NCBI RefSeq assembly: GCF_037137055.1
Contig: NZ_JBBBNY010000003.1
Coordinates: 62,001-126,000, forward strand
Direction of reading: 5' to 3'
DNA from: Frateuria_A yonginensis
GTDB lineage: Bacteria; Pseudomonadota; Gammaproteobacteria; Xanthomonadales; Rhodanobacteraceae
DNA: 64,000 bases
Shown here: one piece after another, positions 25,570 to 32,999 of the stretch
Layout of the letters: the number at the start of each line of letters is the position of its first letter
Position numbering within the stretch: the stretch's first letter is position 1
The notes under the pieces: model-generated
What the model was told of the DNA's origin: nothing
What the model saw: only the letters and a program-made list of their open reading frames with translations
Database searches by the model: none
Program-made: the position numbers and the translations under genes

Positions 25570-26823
25570 CTAGCGCGGCTCGGCGATCTGCGCCTGCAGT
25601 TCGACGTCGCGCGGCGGCGGCGTGCGCGGCCGGGTCAGGCGGCCATAGATCATCCAGCCGAGCACGCCCAGCACGGTCATCGCACAGGCGCCCAGCGCCA
25701 GGTGCAGCATGTCCACCGCCAGCAGCGGCGAGAGCACCCCGGCCACCACGCTGCACAGCAGGAGGCTGGCGAACGCCTGTACCGAGGAGACGCCGCCGCG
25801 CTGCCGCGGGAAGCGGTCGAGCAGCAGCAGGGTCAGGGTGGGAAACGCCAGCTGCACGCCCACGCCGTGCAGCACCAGCGGCAGCATCGACCAGGGCAGC
25901 TGCGGTTGCGGCAGCCACCAGGCCAGCCCCAGGTGCAGCGCGCAGGCCAGCAGCATCACCGCGTAGCCCAGGTTGACGGTGAAGCCCACGCTGCGCCGGC
26001 CGGCCAGCCGCCCGGACATCCAGGCACCCCCCACCAGTCCGGTTACCACCGGGATGAACAGCCACGGGAAGCCTTGCGGCGACAGGTGCAGCAGCTCGCG
26101 CACGATGCGTGGCGCGGACGAGATGTACAGGAACAGCCCGGCGAAATTCACCGAGACCGAGACCAGCAACGGCCAGAACGGCCGGTCGCGGCCGAACGAG
26201 GCGTAGCCTGCCAGCAGCGGCGCGAGCGCGAAGCGGGTGCGTCGCTGCGGCGGGTGGGTCTCCTCCAGCAACAGCGTCAGCAGCAGTGCGAGCAGTGCGG
26301 TGAACCCGGTCAGCACCCAGAAGATGCCGTGCCAGCCGTCCAGACCGAGCAGTTGCGCACCGACCATGGGGGCGATCACCGGCGCGACCGAGAAGATCAT
26401 CATGACCCGCGACATCAGGCGCTGCGCCGCCTCGCCCTCGAGGCTGTCGCGGATCACCGCGCGGCCGACCACCAGGCCGGCGCCGGCGCAGGCGCCCTGG
26501 ATGCCACGGCAGATCAGCAGCATGCCGAAGGAGACCGAAAGCGCCGCGCCGACCGAGGCCAGCGAGTAACCCAGCATGCCGGCCACGATTACCGGCTTGC
26601 GGCCGACGGCGTCGGAGATCGCCCCATGGAACAGGCTCATCGCCGCGTAGGTGATCAGGTACACGCTGAGCAGTTGCTGCAGCGCGACCTCCTCCACGCC
26701 GAAGGCGGCGCCGACCAGCGGGAATGCCGGAAAGACCGCATCGATCGAGAACGGCCCGATCATCGAGAGCCCGGCCAGCAGCCAGGGCAGGCTGCGCCGG
26801 ATGGGGGGTTGCGTGGTGGTCAT
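25570..26823 (-). CDS. Bcr/CflA-type MFS drug exporter
   Basis: A 417-residue protein with about twelve spans. Family motifs include GPFSIDAVFPAFPLV in the first helix, the loop motif DAVGRKPVIVAGML between helices 2 and 3, and RGIQGACAGAGLVVGRAVIRD for motif C of the DHA1 group. These point to a proton-driven multidrug exporter of the Bcr/CflA type. The start at 26823 follows from homologous length; sequence upstream of it has no coding character. Confidence 0.88.
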   Translation of the reverse strand: MTTTQPPIRRSLPWLLAGLSMIGPFSIDAVFPAFPLVGAAFGVEEVALQQLLSVYLITYAAMSLFHGAISDAVGRKPVIVAGMLGYSLASVGAALSVSFGMLLICRGIQGACAGAGLVVGRAVIRDSLEGEAAQRLMSRVMMIFSVAPVIAPMVGAQLLGLDGWHGIFWVLTGFTALLALLLTLLLEETHPPQRRTRFALAPLLAGYASFGRDRPFWPLLVSVSVNFAGLFLYISSAPRIVRELLHLSPQGFPWLFIPVVTGLVGGAWMSGRLAGRRSVGFTVNLGYAVMLLACALHLGLAWWLPQPQLPWSMLPLVLHGVGVQLAFPTLTLLLLDRFPRQRGGVSSVQAFASLLLCSVVAGVLSPLLAVDMLHLALGACAMTVLGVLGWMIYGRLTRPRTPPPRDVELQAQIAEPR

Positions 26824-27101
26824 GGAATGGGCGCCGGAAGCGCGGCGAGTATGCCATGCGCGCAAGGAGCGCCTGTGCGCCGGGTAGGCATTTCGAAAGG
26901 CCGCGCACAGGGACCTCCCCATCCGCCGTGCGGACGGCTTGCCGCGCGGGCGGAGCGCGCCGCCGTGACCGCCGTGGCGTACGCCTTTCCGCAGGATCGT
27001 GGGCGCCCGCAGCAGCATGCCCGCCCGGCACGCGGCACAGGCCCGGCACGCGCAGGCCCACCCGTTGGCGGCTCTTCGCCCATCCGCTAGCATCCCCGGA
27101 T
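26824..27101. other. Intergenic stretch without recognisable content
   Basis: These 278 bases between the exporter start and the fluoride riboswitch hold no convincing frame, hairpin with T-run or repeat. The promoters of both divergent units must lie here, but I cannot place -35/-10 boxes with confidence. Confidence 0.5.
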
Positions 27102-27168
27102 GGGAGATGGCATGCCTCCCGTTCCCTGGAACGAACCACCCCGGCCGAGGGGTTGATGATGCCTGCAC
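27102..27168 (+). promoter_or_regulatory. Fluoride riboswitch (crcB motif)
   Basis: The sequence matches the crcB-motif aptamer. GGGAG (27102-27106) pairs with CTCCC (27116-27120). The GATGGCAT core is present, and GGCAT (27109-27113) pairs with ATGCC (27159-27163). CCCC (27139-27142) pairs with GGGG (27149-27152), followed by the conserved TTGATG. An extra small stem GTTCC/GGAAC sits in the joining region. The next 75 bases before crcB contain further hairpins that could be the expression platform. It lies directly upstream of crcB, as expected for a fluoride-sensing ON switch. Confidence 0.9.
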
Positions 27169-27243
27169 ACCGGACCATCCGGGTGCGGGCGCGTGCCCGT
27201 AGCGCGGACGTCCGAACGGTTGGAACCTTGAGGAGACGCTTTC

Positions 27244-27633
27244 GTGGGCTACACCGGATTCCTCGCCATCGGGCTCGGCGGTGCCGTCGGCTGCTGGCTG
27301 CGCTGGCTGCTCGGCCAGCTGCTCAACCACCTGTTTCCCACGCTGCCGCCCGGTACGCTCGCGGCCAACCTGCTGGGCGGCCTGCTGATGGGTTGCGCGA
27401 TGGGCGTGTGGGACCATTTCCAGACGCTGCCGCCCGAACTGCGGCTGTTCGTGTTTACCGGCTTTCTCGGCGGCCTGACCACGTTCTCCACCTTTTCGGC
27501 GGAATCCTCAACCCTGCTGCTGCGCCAGCAGTACCTGTGGTTCGGCGGCCACCTCATGGTGCACCTGGTCGGCTCGGTGGGCCTGACGGTGCTGGGCATC
27601 GCGATCAGCCGCGGCCTGCTGCGCGCCATGTAG
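27244..27633 (+). CDS. crcB: Fluoride ion channel CrcB/Fluc
   Basis: A 129-residue protein with four hydrophobic spans that starts at GTG. It shows the Fluc hallmarks GGAVGCWLRWLL, GTLAANLLGGLLMG and FLGGLTTFSTFSAES, the last forming the fluoride-lining TxxTFSxF region. Fluc channels act as antiparallel dimers that let fluoride leave the cytoplasm. First gene after the fluoride riboswitch, AGGAG upstream. Confidence 0.96.
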   Translation: MGYTGFLAIGLGGAVGCWLRWLLGQLLNHLFPTLPPGTLAANLLGGLLMGCAMGVWDHFQTLPPELRLFVFTGFLGGLTTFSTFSAESSTLLLRQQYLWFGGHLMVHLVGSVGLTVLGIAISRGLLRAM

Positions 27634-27723
27634 GAACCATTTGCCGGCCATGTTCTTCAGCGCGTCACGGCAAGGCAGGCGCATCGCCGGCGAGTTCGAT
27701 CCTACCGATCGAGGAGATGACGG

Positions 27724-28059
27724 ATGGGCGACACACTGACCGAAGGCGTGCAATTGAGCTTCTACGCGCACCTGCGCGCCCGCCACGACGGCATGCTGCT
27801 GTCCGAGTGGCTGCTCGAGACGGCTAGGCGCCAGGGCATCGGCGGCGGCTCGGTGTTCCGCGCCACGGCCGGCTTCGGCAGGCACGGCGTGCTGCACGAG
27901 GAGGCGTTCTTCGAGCTGGCCGACAATCTGCCGTTGAAGGTCGAGTTCCTGCTGCGGCCGGACCAGGCCGAGGCGTTGCTCGCGCGGGTACGTGACGCGG
28001 GTGTCGACGTCGTCTATGCAACCTCGACCATACGCTTCGGTGTTCTGGGCGCGCAGTGA
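27724..28059 (+). CDS. DUF190 (PII-like) protein
   Basis: A 111-residue DUF190 protein: LSFYAHLRARHDGMLLSEWL, then GIGGGSVFRATAGFG and LPLKVEFLLRPDQAEALLAR. DUF190 has a ferredoxin-like PII-type fold and is frequently placed next to crcB, suggesting it senses or modulates fluoride resistance. Located 90 bases after crcB with its own GAGGAG site. Confidence 0.9.
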   Translation: MGDTLTEGVQLSFYAHLRARHDGMLLSEWLLETARRQGIGGGSVFRATAGFGRHGVLHEEAFFELADNLPLKVEFLLRPDQAEALLARVRDAGVDVVYATSTIRFGVLGAQ

Positions 28060-28089
28060 GGCGCGCCGCCGTACGTAAGGAGTGCTGCC

Positions 28090-29229
28090 ATGCCCATGCG
28101 CCAGCCGTCCCTCAAGCAACGTGCCGTCGACCTGCTGGCGCAGGCCGGCATCCGCCTCGGCGAGAAGCCGCCCTGTGACCTTTGCGTGCACGACGAGCGC
28201 CTCTATGCCCGCGTCTTCGCGCACGGCTCCCTGGGCCTGGGCGAGGCGTACATGGACGGCTGGTGGGACAGCGACGACCTGCCGGGCGTGTTCACCCGCA
28301 TGCTGCGCGCGCAGCTGGACGAGGAACTGAAGACCCTCGACACGCTGATCGCGCACCTGAAGGCCCGCTTCATCAACCTGCAGCGGGGCCAGCACGCCTT
28401 CGAGATCGGCCGGGCCCACTACGACCTGGGCAACGACCTGTTCCAGGCCATGCTGGGCGAGCGGCTGGTGTATTCCTGCGGCTACTGGGCCGAGGCGGAC
28501 AACCTCGACGACGCGCAGGTGGCCAAGCTGGACCTGATCTGCCGCAAGCTGCGCCTGCAGCCGGGCCAGCGCGTGCTGGACATCGGCTGCGGCTGGGGCG
28601 AGGCACTCAAGTACGCGGCGGAAAAGTACGGCGTGGAGGGCGTGGGCATCACCGTCTCGAAGGAACAGGCCGCCTACGCGCAGGCGCTGTGCGCCGGTCT
28701 GCCGGTCGAGATCCGCCTGCAGGACTACCACGAGCTGGACGAGCCGTTCGACGCGATCATGTCGATCGGCATGTTCGAGCACGTCGGGCCGCTCAACTAC
28801 CGCAGCTACTTCGAGGTGGCCCGCCGCTGCCTGCGCGACGACGGCCCCGACGGCGGCGGGCTGTTCCTGCTGCACTGCATCGGCAGCAACGGCGCGCCGG
28901 CGCGGCCGGACCCGTGGATCGAGAAGTACATCTTCCCCAACTCGGTGATCCCGGCGATGAGCCAGGTCGCCGCGGCGCTGGAAGGCCTGTTCGTGGTCGA
29001 GGACTGGCACAACTTCGGCGCCGACTACGACCGCACGCTGACCGCCTGGCGCGCCAACTTCGACGCCGCCTGGCCGGCGCTCGCGCACCGCTACGACGAG
29101 CGCTTCCGGCGCATGTGGCACTACTACCTTTCGGCCTCGACCGCGGTGTTCCGCAGCCGTCGCGACCAGCTGTGGCAGCTCACGCTGAGCCCGCGTGGCG
29201 TGCCCGGCGGCTACCGCGTGCCGCGCTAG
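28090..29229 (+). CDS. cfa: Cyclopropane-fatty-acyl-phospholipid synthase
   Basis: A 379-residue SAM-dependent enzyme that methylenates unsaturated fatty acyl chains in membrane lipids. The N-terminal part has DERLYARVFAHGSLGLGEAY and GWWD. The SAM site is VLDIGCGWGEALKYAA (residue 162 on), followed by GITVSKEQ, the FEHVG segment and FIFP-like EKYIFPNSVIP, then AWRANFDAAWP near the end. GGAGTG precedes the ATG, 30 bases after the DUF190 stop, so it may be co-transcribed with crcB. Its last 50 bases overlap the convergent LysR gene. Confidence 0.95.
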   Translation: MPMRQPSLKQRAVDLLAQAGIRLGEKPPCDLCVHDERLYARVFAHGSLGLGEAYMDGWWDSDDLPGVFTRMLRAQLDEELKTLDTLIAHLKARFINLQRGQHAFEIGRAHYDLGNDLFQAMLGERLVYSCGYWAEADNLDDAQVAKLDLICRKLRLQPGQRVLDIGCGWGEALKYAAEKYGVEGVGITVSKEQAAYAQALCAGLPVEIRLQDYHELDEPFDAIMSIGMFEHVGPLNYRSYFEVARRCLRDDGPDGGGLFLLHCIGSNGAPARPDPWIEKYIFPNSVIPAMSQVAAALEGLFVVEDWHNFGADYDRTLTAWRANFDAAWPALAHRYDERFRRMWHYYLSASTAVFRSRRDQLWQLTLSPRGVPGGYRVPR

Positions 29230-30121
29230 CAAGGTTGCCGTCGCCGTCCATCTCCGCCTGCAGCCAGGCGCCCAGTGCCGCCAGCTCGGCGCGGCGCGGG
29301 CTGTCCGGCGCATGCACCAGGTGATAGCGGTAGCCCTCCAGTTCCGGCCCGAACGGCTGCACCAGCGCGCCGCTGCGAAGATCCGGCGCCACCAACAGCA
29401 GGCTGAGCAGGGCCACGCCCTGCCCGGCCAGCGCCGCCTGGATCGCATGGCTCTCGTCGGTGAACACCACGCCCGAGTCCGGCCGCACGTCGCGCACGCC
29501 GGCCTGTTCCAGCCAGCGCCGCCAGGTCGGGTTGTCGGCACGCCGGTGCCGCCATTCGAAATGCAGCAGCGGCCAGCGCCCGAGGTCCGCGCGCCGGCGC
29601 AGGCGCAACGTGGGGCTGCACACCGGCGCGAAACGGTCGGCTGCCAGCGGCAGCGCCACCAGCCCCGGGTACGGGCCACGGCCGTAGCGGATGGCCGCAT
29701 CGATGTCCCGGCCCTCCAGCCGCACCGGCTCGTCCGAGGCATGCAGGCGCAGGTCCAGTCCCGGGTGCGCCCGGCGAAACGAACTGATCCGTGGTACCAG
29801 CCAGCGCGCGGCGAAGGCGCTGGTCGCGGAGAGCGTGAGGCTGCGCCGCGCGCGGCGGTCGCTGAGCGCCTCCACCGCCCGCGCGAAGGCATCGAAGCCG
29901 TCGCGCAGTACCGGGTAGAGCTCCATCGCGGCATCGGTCGCCACCACCTGGCGGGCGTGCCGCTCGAACAGCCGCACTCCGAGCCGCTCCTCCAGTTGGC
30001 GGATCTGGTGGCTGACCGCGGTCGGCGTGACCGCCAGCTCCTCGGCGGCCCGCTTGAAGCTCGAATGGCGCGCCGCCGCCTCGAAGGCGCGCAGCGATGC
30101 GAGGGGTGGTAGCTTTCGCAC
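29180..30121 (-). CDS. LysR-family transcriptional regulator (GcvA-like)
   Basis: A 313-residue regulator starting at GTG 30121. The winged-helix is RKLPPLASLRAFEAAARHSS, FKRAAEELAVTPTAVSHQIR, then LEERLGVRLFERHARQV. Residues about 90-300 are the substrate-binding domain (TLSATSAFAARWLVPRISSF). It is divergent from the azoreductase gene with 129 bases between starts, the usual layout for LysR control of a neighbour; the effector is unknown. The C-terminal 17 codons are read opposite the end of cfa, giving a 50-base convergent overlap. Confidence 0.9.
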   Translation of the reverse strand: MRKLPPLASLRAFEAAARHSSFKRAAEELAVTPTAVSHQIRQLEERLGVRLFERHARQVVATDAAMELYPVLRDGFDAFARAVEALSDRRARRSLTLSATSAFAARWLVPRISSFRRAHPGLDLRLHASDEPVRLEGRDIDAAIRYGRGPYPGLVALPLAADRFAPVCSPTLRLRRRADLGRWPLLHFEWRHRRADNPTWRRWLEQAGVRDVRPDSGVVFTDESHAIQAALAGQGVALLSLLLVAPDLRSGALVQPFGPELEGYRYHLVHAPDSPRRAELAALGAWLQAEMDGDGNLASAARGSRRARHAGSA

Positions 30122-30250
30122 GGCCGCTCCCGAAGATGATTGCAGTTCATCCGTCGGCAGAAAAACTATCGTTTGTCCGGTTCCCTGGCCAGTTCCACGC
30201 TTTCGGGCCGCAGGCAGGTGAGCCTGCTTCATCCGACGAGGAACCCGGCC

Positions 30251-30946
30251 ATGACCACCCTGCTCCACATCGATGCCAGCGCCCGGCCCGGGCGCTCCGA
30301 CCGTCAACCCCATGGCTCGCACACCCGCCGTCTCGGCGCCCGTTTCGTCGAGCGCTGGCAGGCGGCCCGTCCGCACGACACGCTGGTCTACCGCGACGTG
30401 GGCAAGGACCCGCCTCCACCGGTGAGTGGCGGCTGGATCCATGCCGCCTTCACCCCGCCCGCACGGCGGGAACCGTGGATGCACGAGGCCCTGGCCCTCA
30501 GCGATGCCCTGGTGGACGAGTTGGTCCGCGCCGACCTGATCGTCGCGGGCGTGCCCATGTACAACTTCGGCATGCCGGCCGCGTTCAAGGCCTGGATCGA
30601 CCAGATCGTCCGCGTCGGCCGCACCTTCGGCTTCGACCGGTCGCGCCAGGGCACGCCGTACTGGCCGTTGCTCACCGACCGGCCGCGCCGCCTGGTGATC
30701 CTGAGTTCGCGTGGCGACTTCGGCTATGCCGACCGGCTGCGTGCGATGAACCACGTGGAGGACGGCATACGCACGGCGCTGGGCTACATCGGCATCACCG
30801 AAACCTACGCCGTGGCGGCGGAATACGACGAGTTCGGCGGCGAGGCCCTGGCCCGTTCGCTGGCCGAGGCGGATGCGGCGGTCGACCGGCTGGTCGAGCG
30901 GTTGCTGTCCGTCGTGGATGGGGCCTCGGCGGCCCGTGCCGCCTGA
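30251..30946 (+). CDS. FMN-dependent NADH-azoreductase-like flavoprotein
   Basis: A 231-residue flavodoxin-fold protein. It begins MTTLLHIDASARPGRSD, the FMN-phosphate loop, and has the AzoR motif VPMYNFGMPAAFKAWIDQIV with RVGRTF. Proteins of this type reduce quinones and azo compounds with NAD(P)H. Divergent from the LysR gene, by which it is probably regulated. Slightly longer than E. coli AzoR owing to insertions around residues 20-27 and 50-60. Confidence 0.87.
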   Translation: MTTLLHIDASARPGRSDRQPHGSHTRRLGARFVERWQAARPHDTLVYRDVGKDPPPPVSGGWIHAAFTPPARREPWMHEALALSDALVDELVRADLIVAGVPMYNFGMPAAFKAWIDQIVRVGRTFGFDRSRQGTPYWPLLTDRPRRLVILSSRGDFGYADRLRAMNHVEDGIRTALGYIGITETYAVAAEYDEFGGEALARSLAEADAAVDRLVERLLSVVDGASAARAA

Positions 30947-31023
30947 CCAGGCCGTACCGTCGGGCGGCGGTTGAACCCGGGCGGGCGGCGCGGGATAGTG
31001 CGGCGGACCATCGGGGGACCGCC

Positions 31024-32058
31024 ATGAAGCACTTCCTGTACGCCCTGCTCGCCATCCTCGCCCTGGGCTGCGCCGGCGCCGCCCGCGCCGACCAGGCCGG
31101 GTCCGGCTACTTCGCCCGCGCCGGCCACGACGACGTGCTGAGCGGCGGCGTGAAGATGATCACCATCGACACGCCGAGAGGGCAATTCAAGGTCTGGACC
31201 AAGCGCGTGGGCAACAACCCGAAGCTGAAGGTGTTGCTGCTGCATGGCGGTCCAGGCATGACCCACGAGTACTTCGAGGCCTTCGACAGCTATTTCCCCG
31301 CCGCCGGCATCGAGTACTACTACTACGACCAGCTGGGCTCGGCGTATTCCGACCAGCCCAAGGGCCTCGGCAGCGACGATCTGTGGACGACCGACCGTTT
31401 CGTGGACGAGGTCGAGCAGGTTCGCCGGGCGCTGCACCTGGACAAGGACGACTTCTGCCTGCTCGGCCATTCCTGGGGCGGCATCCTGGCGATGGAGTAC
31501 GCGCTCAAGTACCAGCAGCACCTCAAGTGCCTGGTGATCTCCAACATGGTCGACTCGATCCCGGCCTACAACGCCTACGCGCACAAGGTGCTGATGCCGG
31601 CGATGGATCCCGAGGCGCTGGCCCAGGTGCAGGCGCTGGAAGCCGAGCATCGCACCGCCGATCCGCGCTACATGCAACTGCTGATCCCGATGCACTACGA
31701 GAAGCATCTGCTGCGCATGCCCCAGGCGCAGTGGCCCGAGCCGGTGGTGCGCTCCTTCGGCCACGTCAACGAGCACATCTACCAGCTCATGCAGGGCCCC
31801 AGCGAGCTGGGCGCGAGCGGTCGGCTGGAACACTGGGACCGCAGCGCCGACCTGCACCGCATCGCCGTGCCGACGCTGGTGATCGCGGCGCGGTACGACA
31901 CCATGGACCCGGCCTACATGGCGGGCATGGCGAAGAAGCTGCCCAGGGGCCGGTTCCTGCTCTGCCCCAAGGGGAGCCACATGGCGATGTACGATGACCA
32001 GCAGACCTACTTCGACGGCCTGATCGGCTTCCTGCACGGCGTGGAGCAGGGCCGGTGA
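31024..32058 (+). CDS. Exported proline-iminopeptidase-like alpha/beta hydrolase (S33)
   Basis: A 344-residue protein with a signal peptide (LLAILALGCAGAARADQA; the Cys is not in a good lipobox). The S33 fold is clear: oxyanion loop LLLHGGPGMTHEYFEAFD, YYYDQLGSAYSD, nucleophile Ser150 in GHSWGG, acid in ARYDTMDP and His in KGSHMAMYDD. This group removes N-terminal proline or acts on related peptides. Export makes a periplasmic peptide role likely. Its stop overlaps the start of the TraB gene. Confidence 0.87.
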   Translation: MKHFLYALLAILALGCAGAARADQAGSGYFARAGHDDVLSGGVKMITIDTPRGQFKVWTKRVGNNPKLKVLLLHGGPGMTHEYFEAFDSYFPAAGIEYYYYDQLGSAYSDQPKGLGSDDLWTTDRFVDEVEQVRRALHLDKDDFCLLGHSWGGILAMEYALKYQQHLKCLVISNMVDSIPAYNAYAHKVLMPAMDPEALAQVQALEAEHRTADPRYMQLLIPMHYEKHLLRMPQAQWPEPVVRSFGHVNEHIYQLMQGPSELGASGRLEHWDRSADLHRIAVPTLVIAARYDTMDPAYMAGMAKKLPRGRFLLCPKGSHMAMYDDQQTYFDGLIGFLHGVEQGR

Positions 32059-32933
32059 GGGGCCCGTACACCCGGTTGCGCGCCTGCGCACTGGTCCTGC
32101 TGCTCGGGCTGGTCGCCGCGCCCGCGCTGGCGCACCCGGCGTTGTGGGCGGTCAGGGACGCCGACACCACGATCTACCTGTTCGGCACGGTGCACCTGCT
32201 GCCGCACGACACCGACTGGCATTTCCCCGCGCTGGACCGGGCGCTGGCCGACAGCCGCGCGATGTACGTGGAGATCGTCGACGACGACCAGGCCAACATG
32301 ACCGCGCTGGTGCTTCGTTACGGCATCGATACCGCGCACCCGCTCTCGGGCCTGCTCTCGCCGTTCGACCGCGGCCGCCTGGAGCGGGCCGCGCGGCTGG
32401 CGGACGTGCCCGGCGGGGTCGCCGCGCTCGAGGTGATGCGTCCCTGGCTGGCGGCACTGACCCTCACCGTGGCACCGCTGACCAAGGCCGGGCTGGACCC
32501 CGCGCAAGGCGTCGACCGGCAGTTGCGCGCCGCCATGGAGAAGGCGGGCAAGCCGGTCCACGGCCTGGAAACGGCCGAGCAGCAGATCCGCTTCCTCGCC
32601 GAGATGCCGCAGTCCATGCAACTGGCCATGCTGCGCTCGACCCTGCGCGACGCCGACCGCGCCACGGTCGACCTCAAGGCCATCATCGAAGCCTGGAAAA
32701 GCGGCGACGACGCCGCCCTGGCGCGGCTGGAGAACGATCTGATGCGCCGCGAGGAGCCGCAGCTCTACCAGCGTCTGCTGGTGGAGCGCAACGCCACCTG
32801 GGCCAAGCGCATCGAGGCGATGCTCGCGCAACCCGGCACGGTGTTCATCGCCGTGGGCGCGGCGCACCTGGCCGGCCCGGACAGCGTGCAGGCCCAGCTC
32901 GCCCGCGACGGGGTCGACAGCACGCGCCTGTAA
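32055..32933 (+). CDS. TraB/GumN family protein (Tiki-like)
   Basis: A 292-residue exported protein starting at GTG in a GTGA overlap with the preceding hydrolase gene. After the signal peptide (LVLLLGLVAAPALA) come the two conserved histidine motifs FGTVHLLP and VGAAHLAGPDSV, which carry the putative metal/catalytic residues of the TraB/PrgY/GumN family, related to Tiki metalloproteases. Middle region includes GLETAEQQIRFLAEMP, also typical. Substrate unknown; co-expression with a peptidase suggests envelope peptide processing. Confidence 0.9.
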   Translation: MRGPYTRLRACALVLLLGLVAAPALAHPALWAVRDADTTIYLFGTVHLLPHDTDWHFPALDRALADSRAMYVEIVDDDQANMTALVLRYGIDTAHPLSGLLSPFDRGRLERAARLADVPGGVAALEVMRPWLAALTLTVAPLTKAGLDPAQGVDRQLRAAMEKAGKPVHGLETAEQQIRFLAEMPQSMQLAMLRSTLRDADRATVDLKAIIEAWKSGDDAALARLENDLMRREEPQLYQRLLVERNATWAKRIEAMLAQPGTVFIAVGAAHLAGPDSVQAQLARDGVDSTRL

Positions 32934-32999
32934 CCATCCACCCGGAACGGCCGGGGAGCTGTCGTATGCTGGCCGTCCGCGAACACGCGCTCCATCCGC

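Noticed and set aside
30122..30250. A specific LysR operator in the azoreductase-lysR gap
   Set aside because: Several weak T-N11-A candidates exist; none is a convincing interrupted palindrome, so I did not list one.
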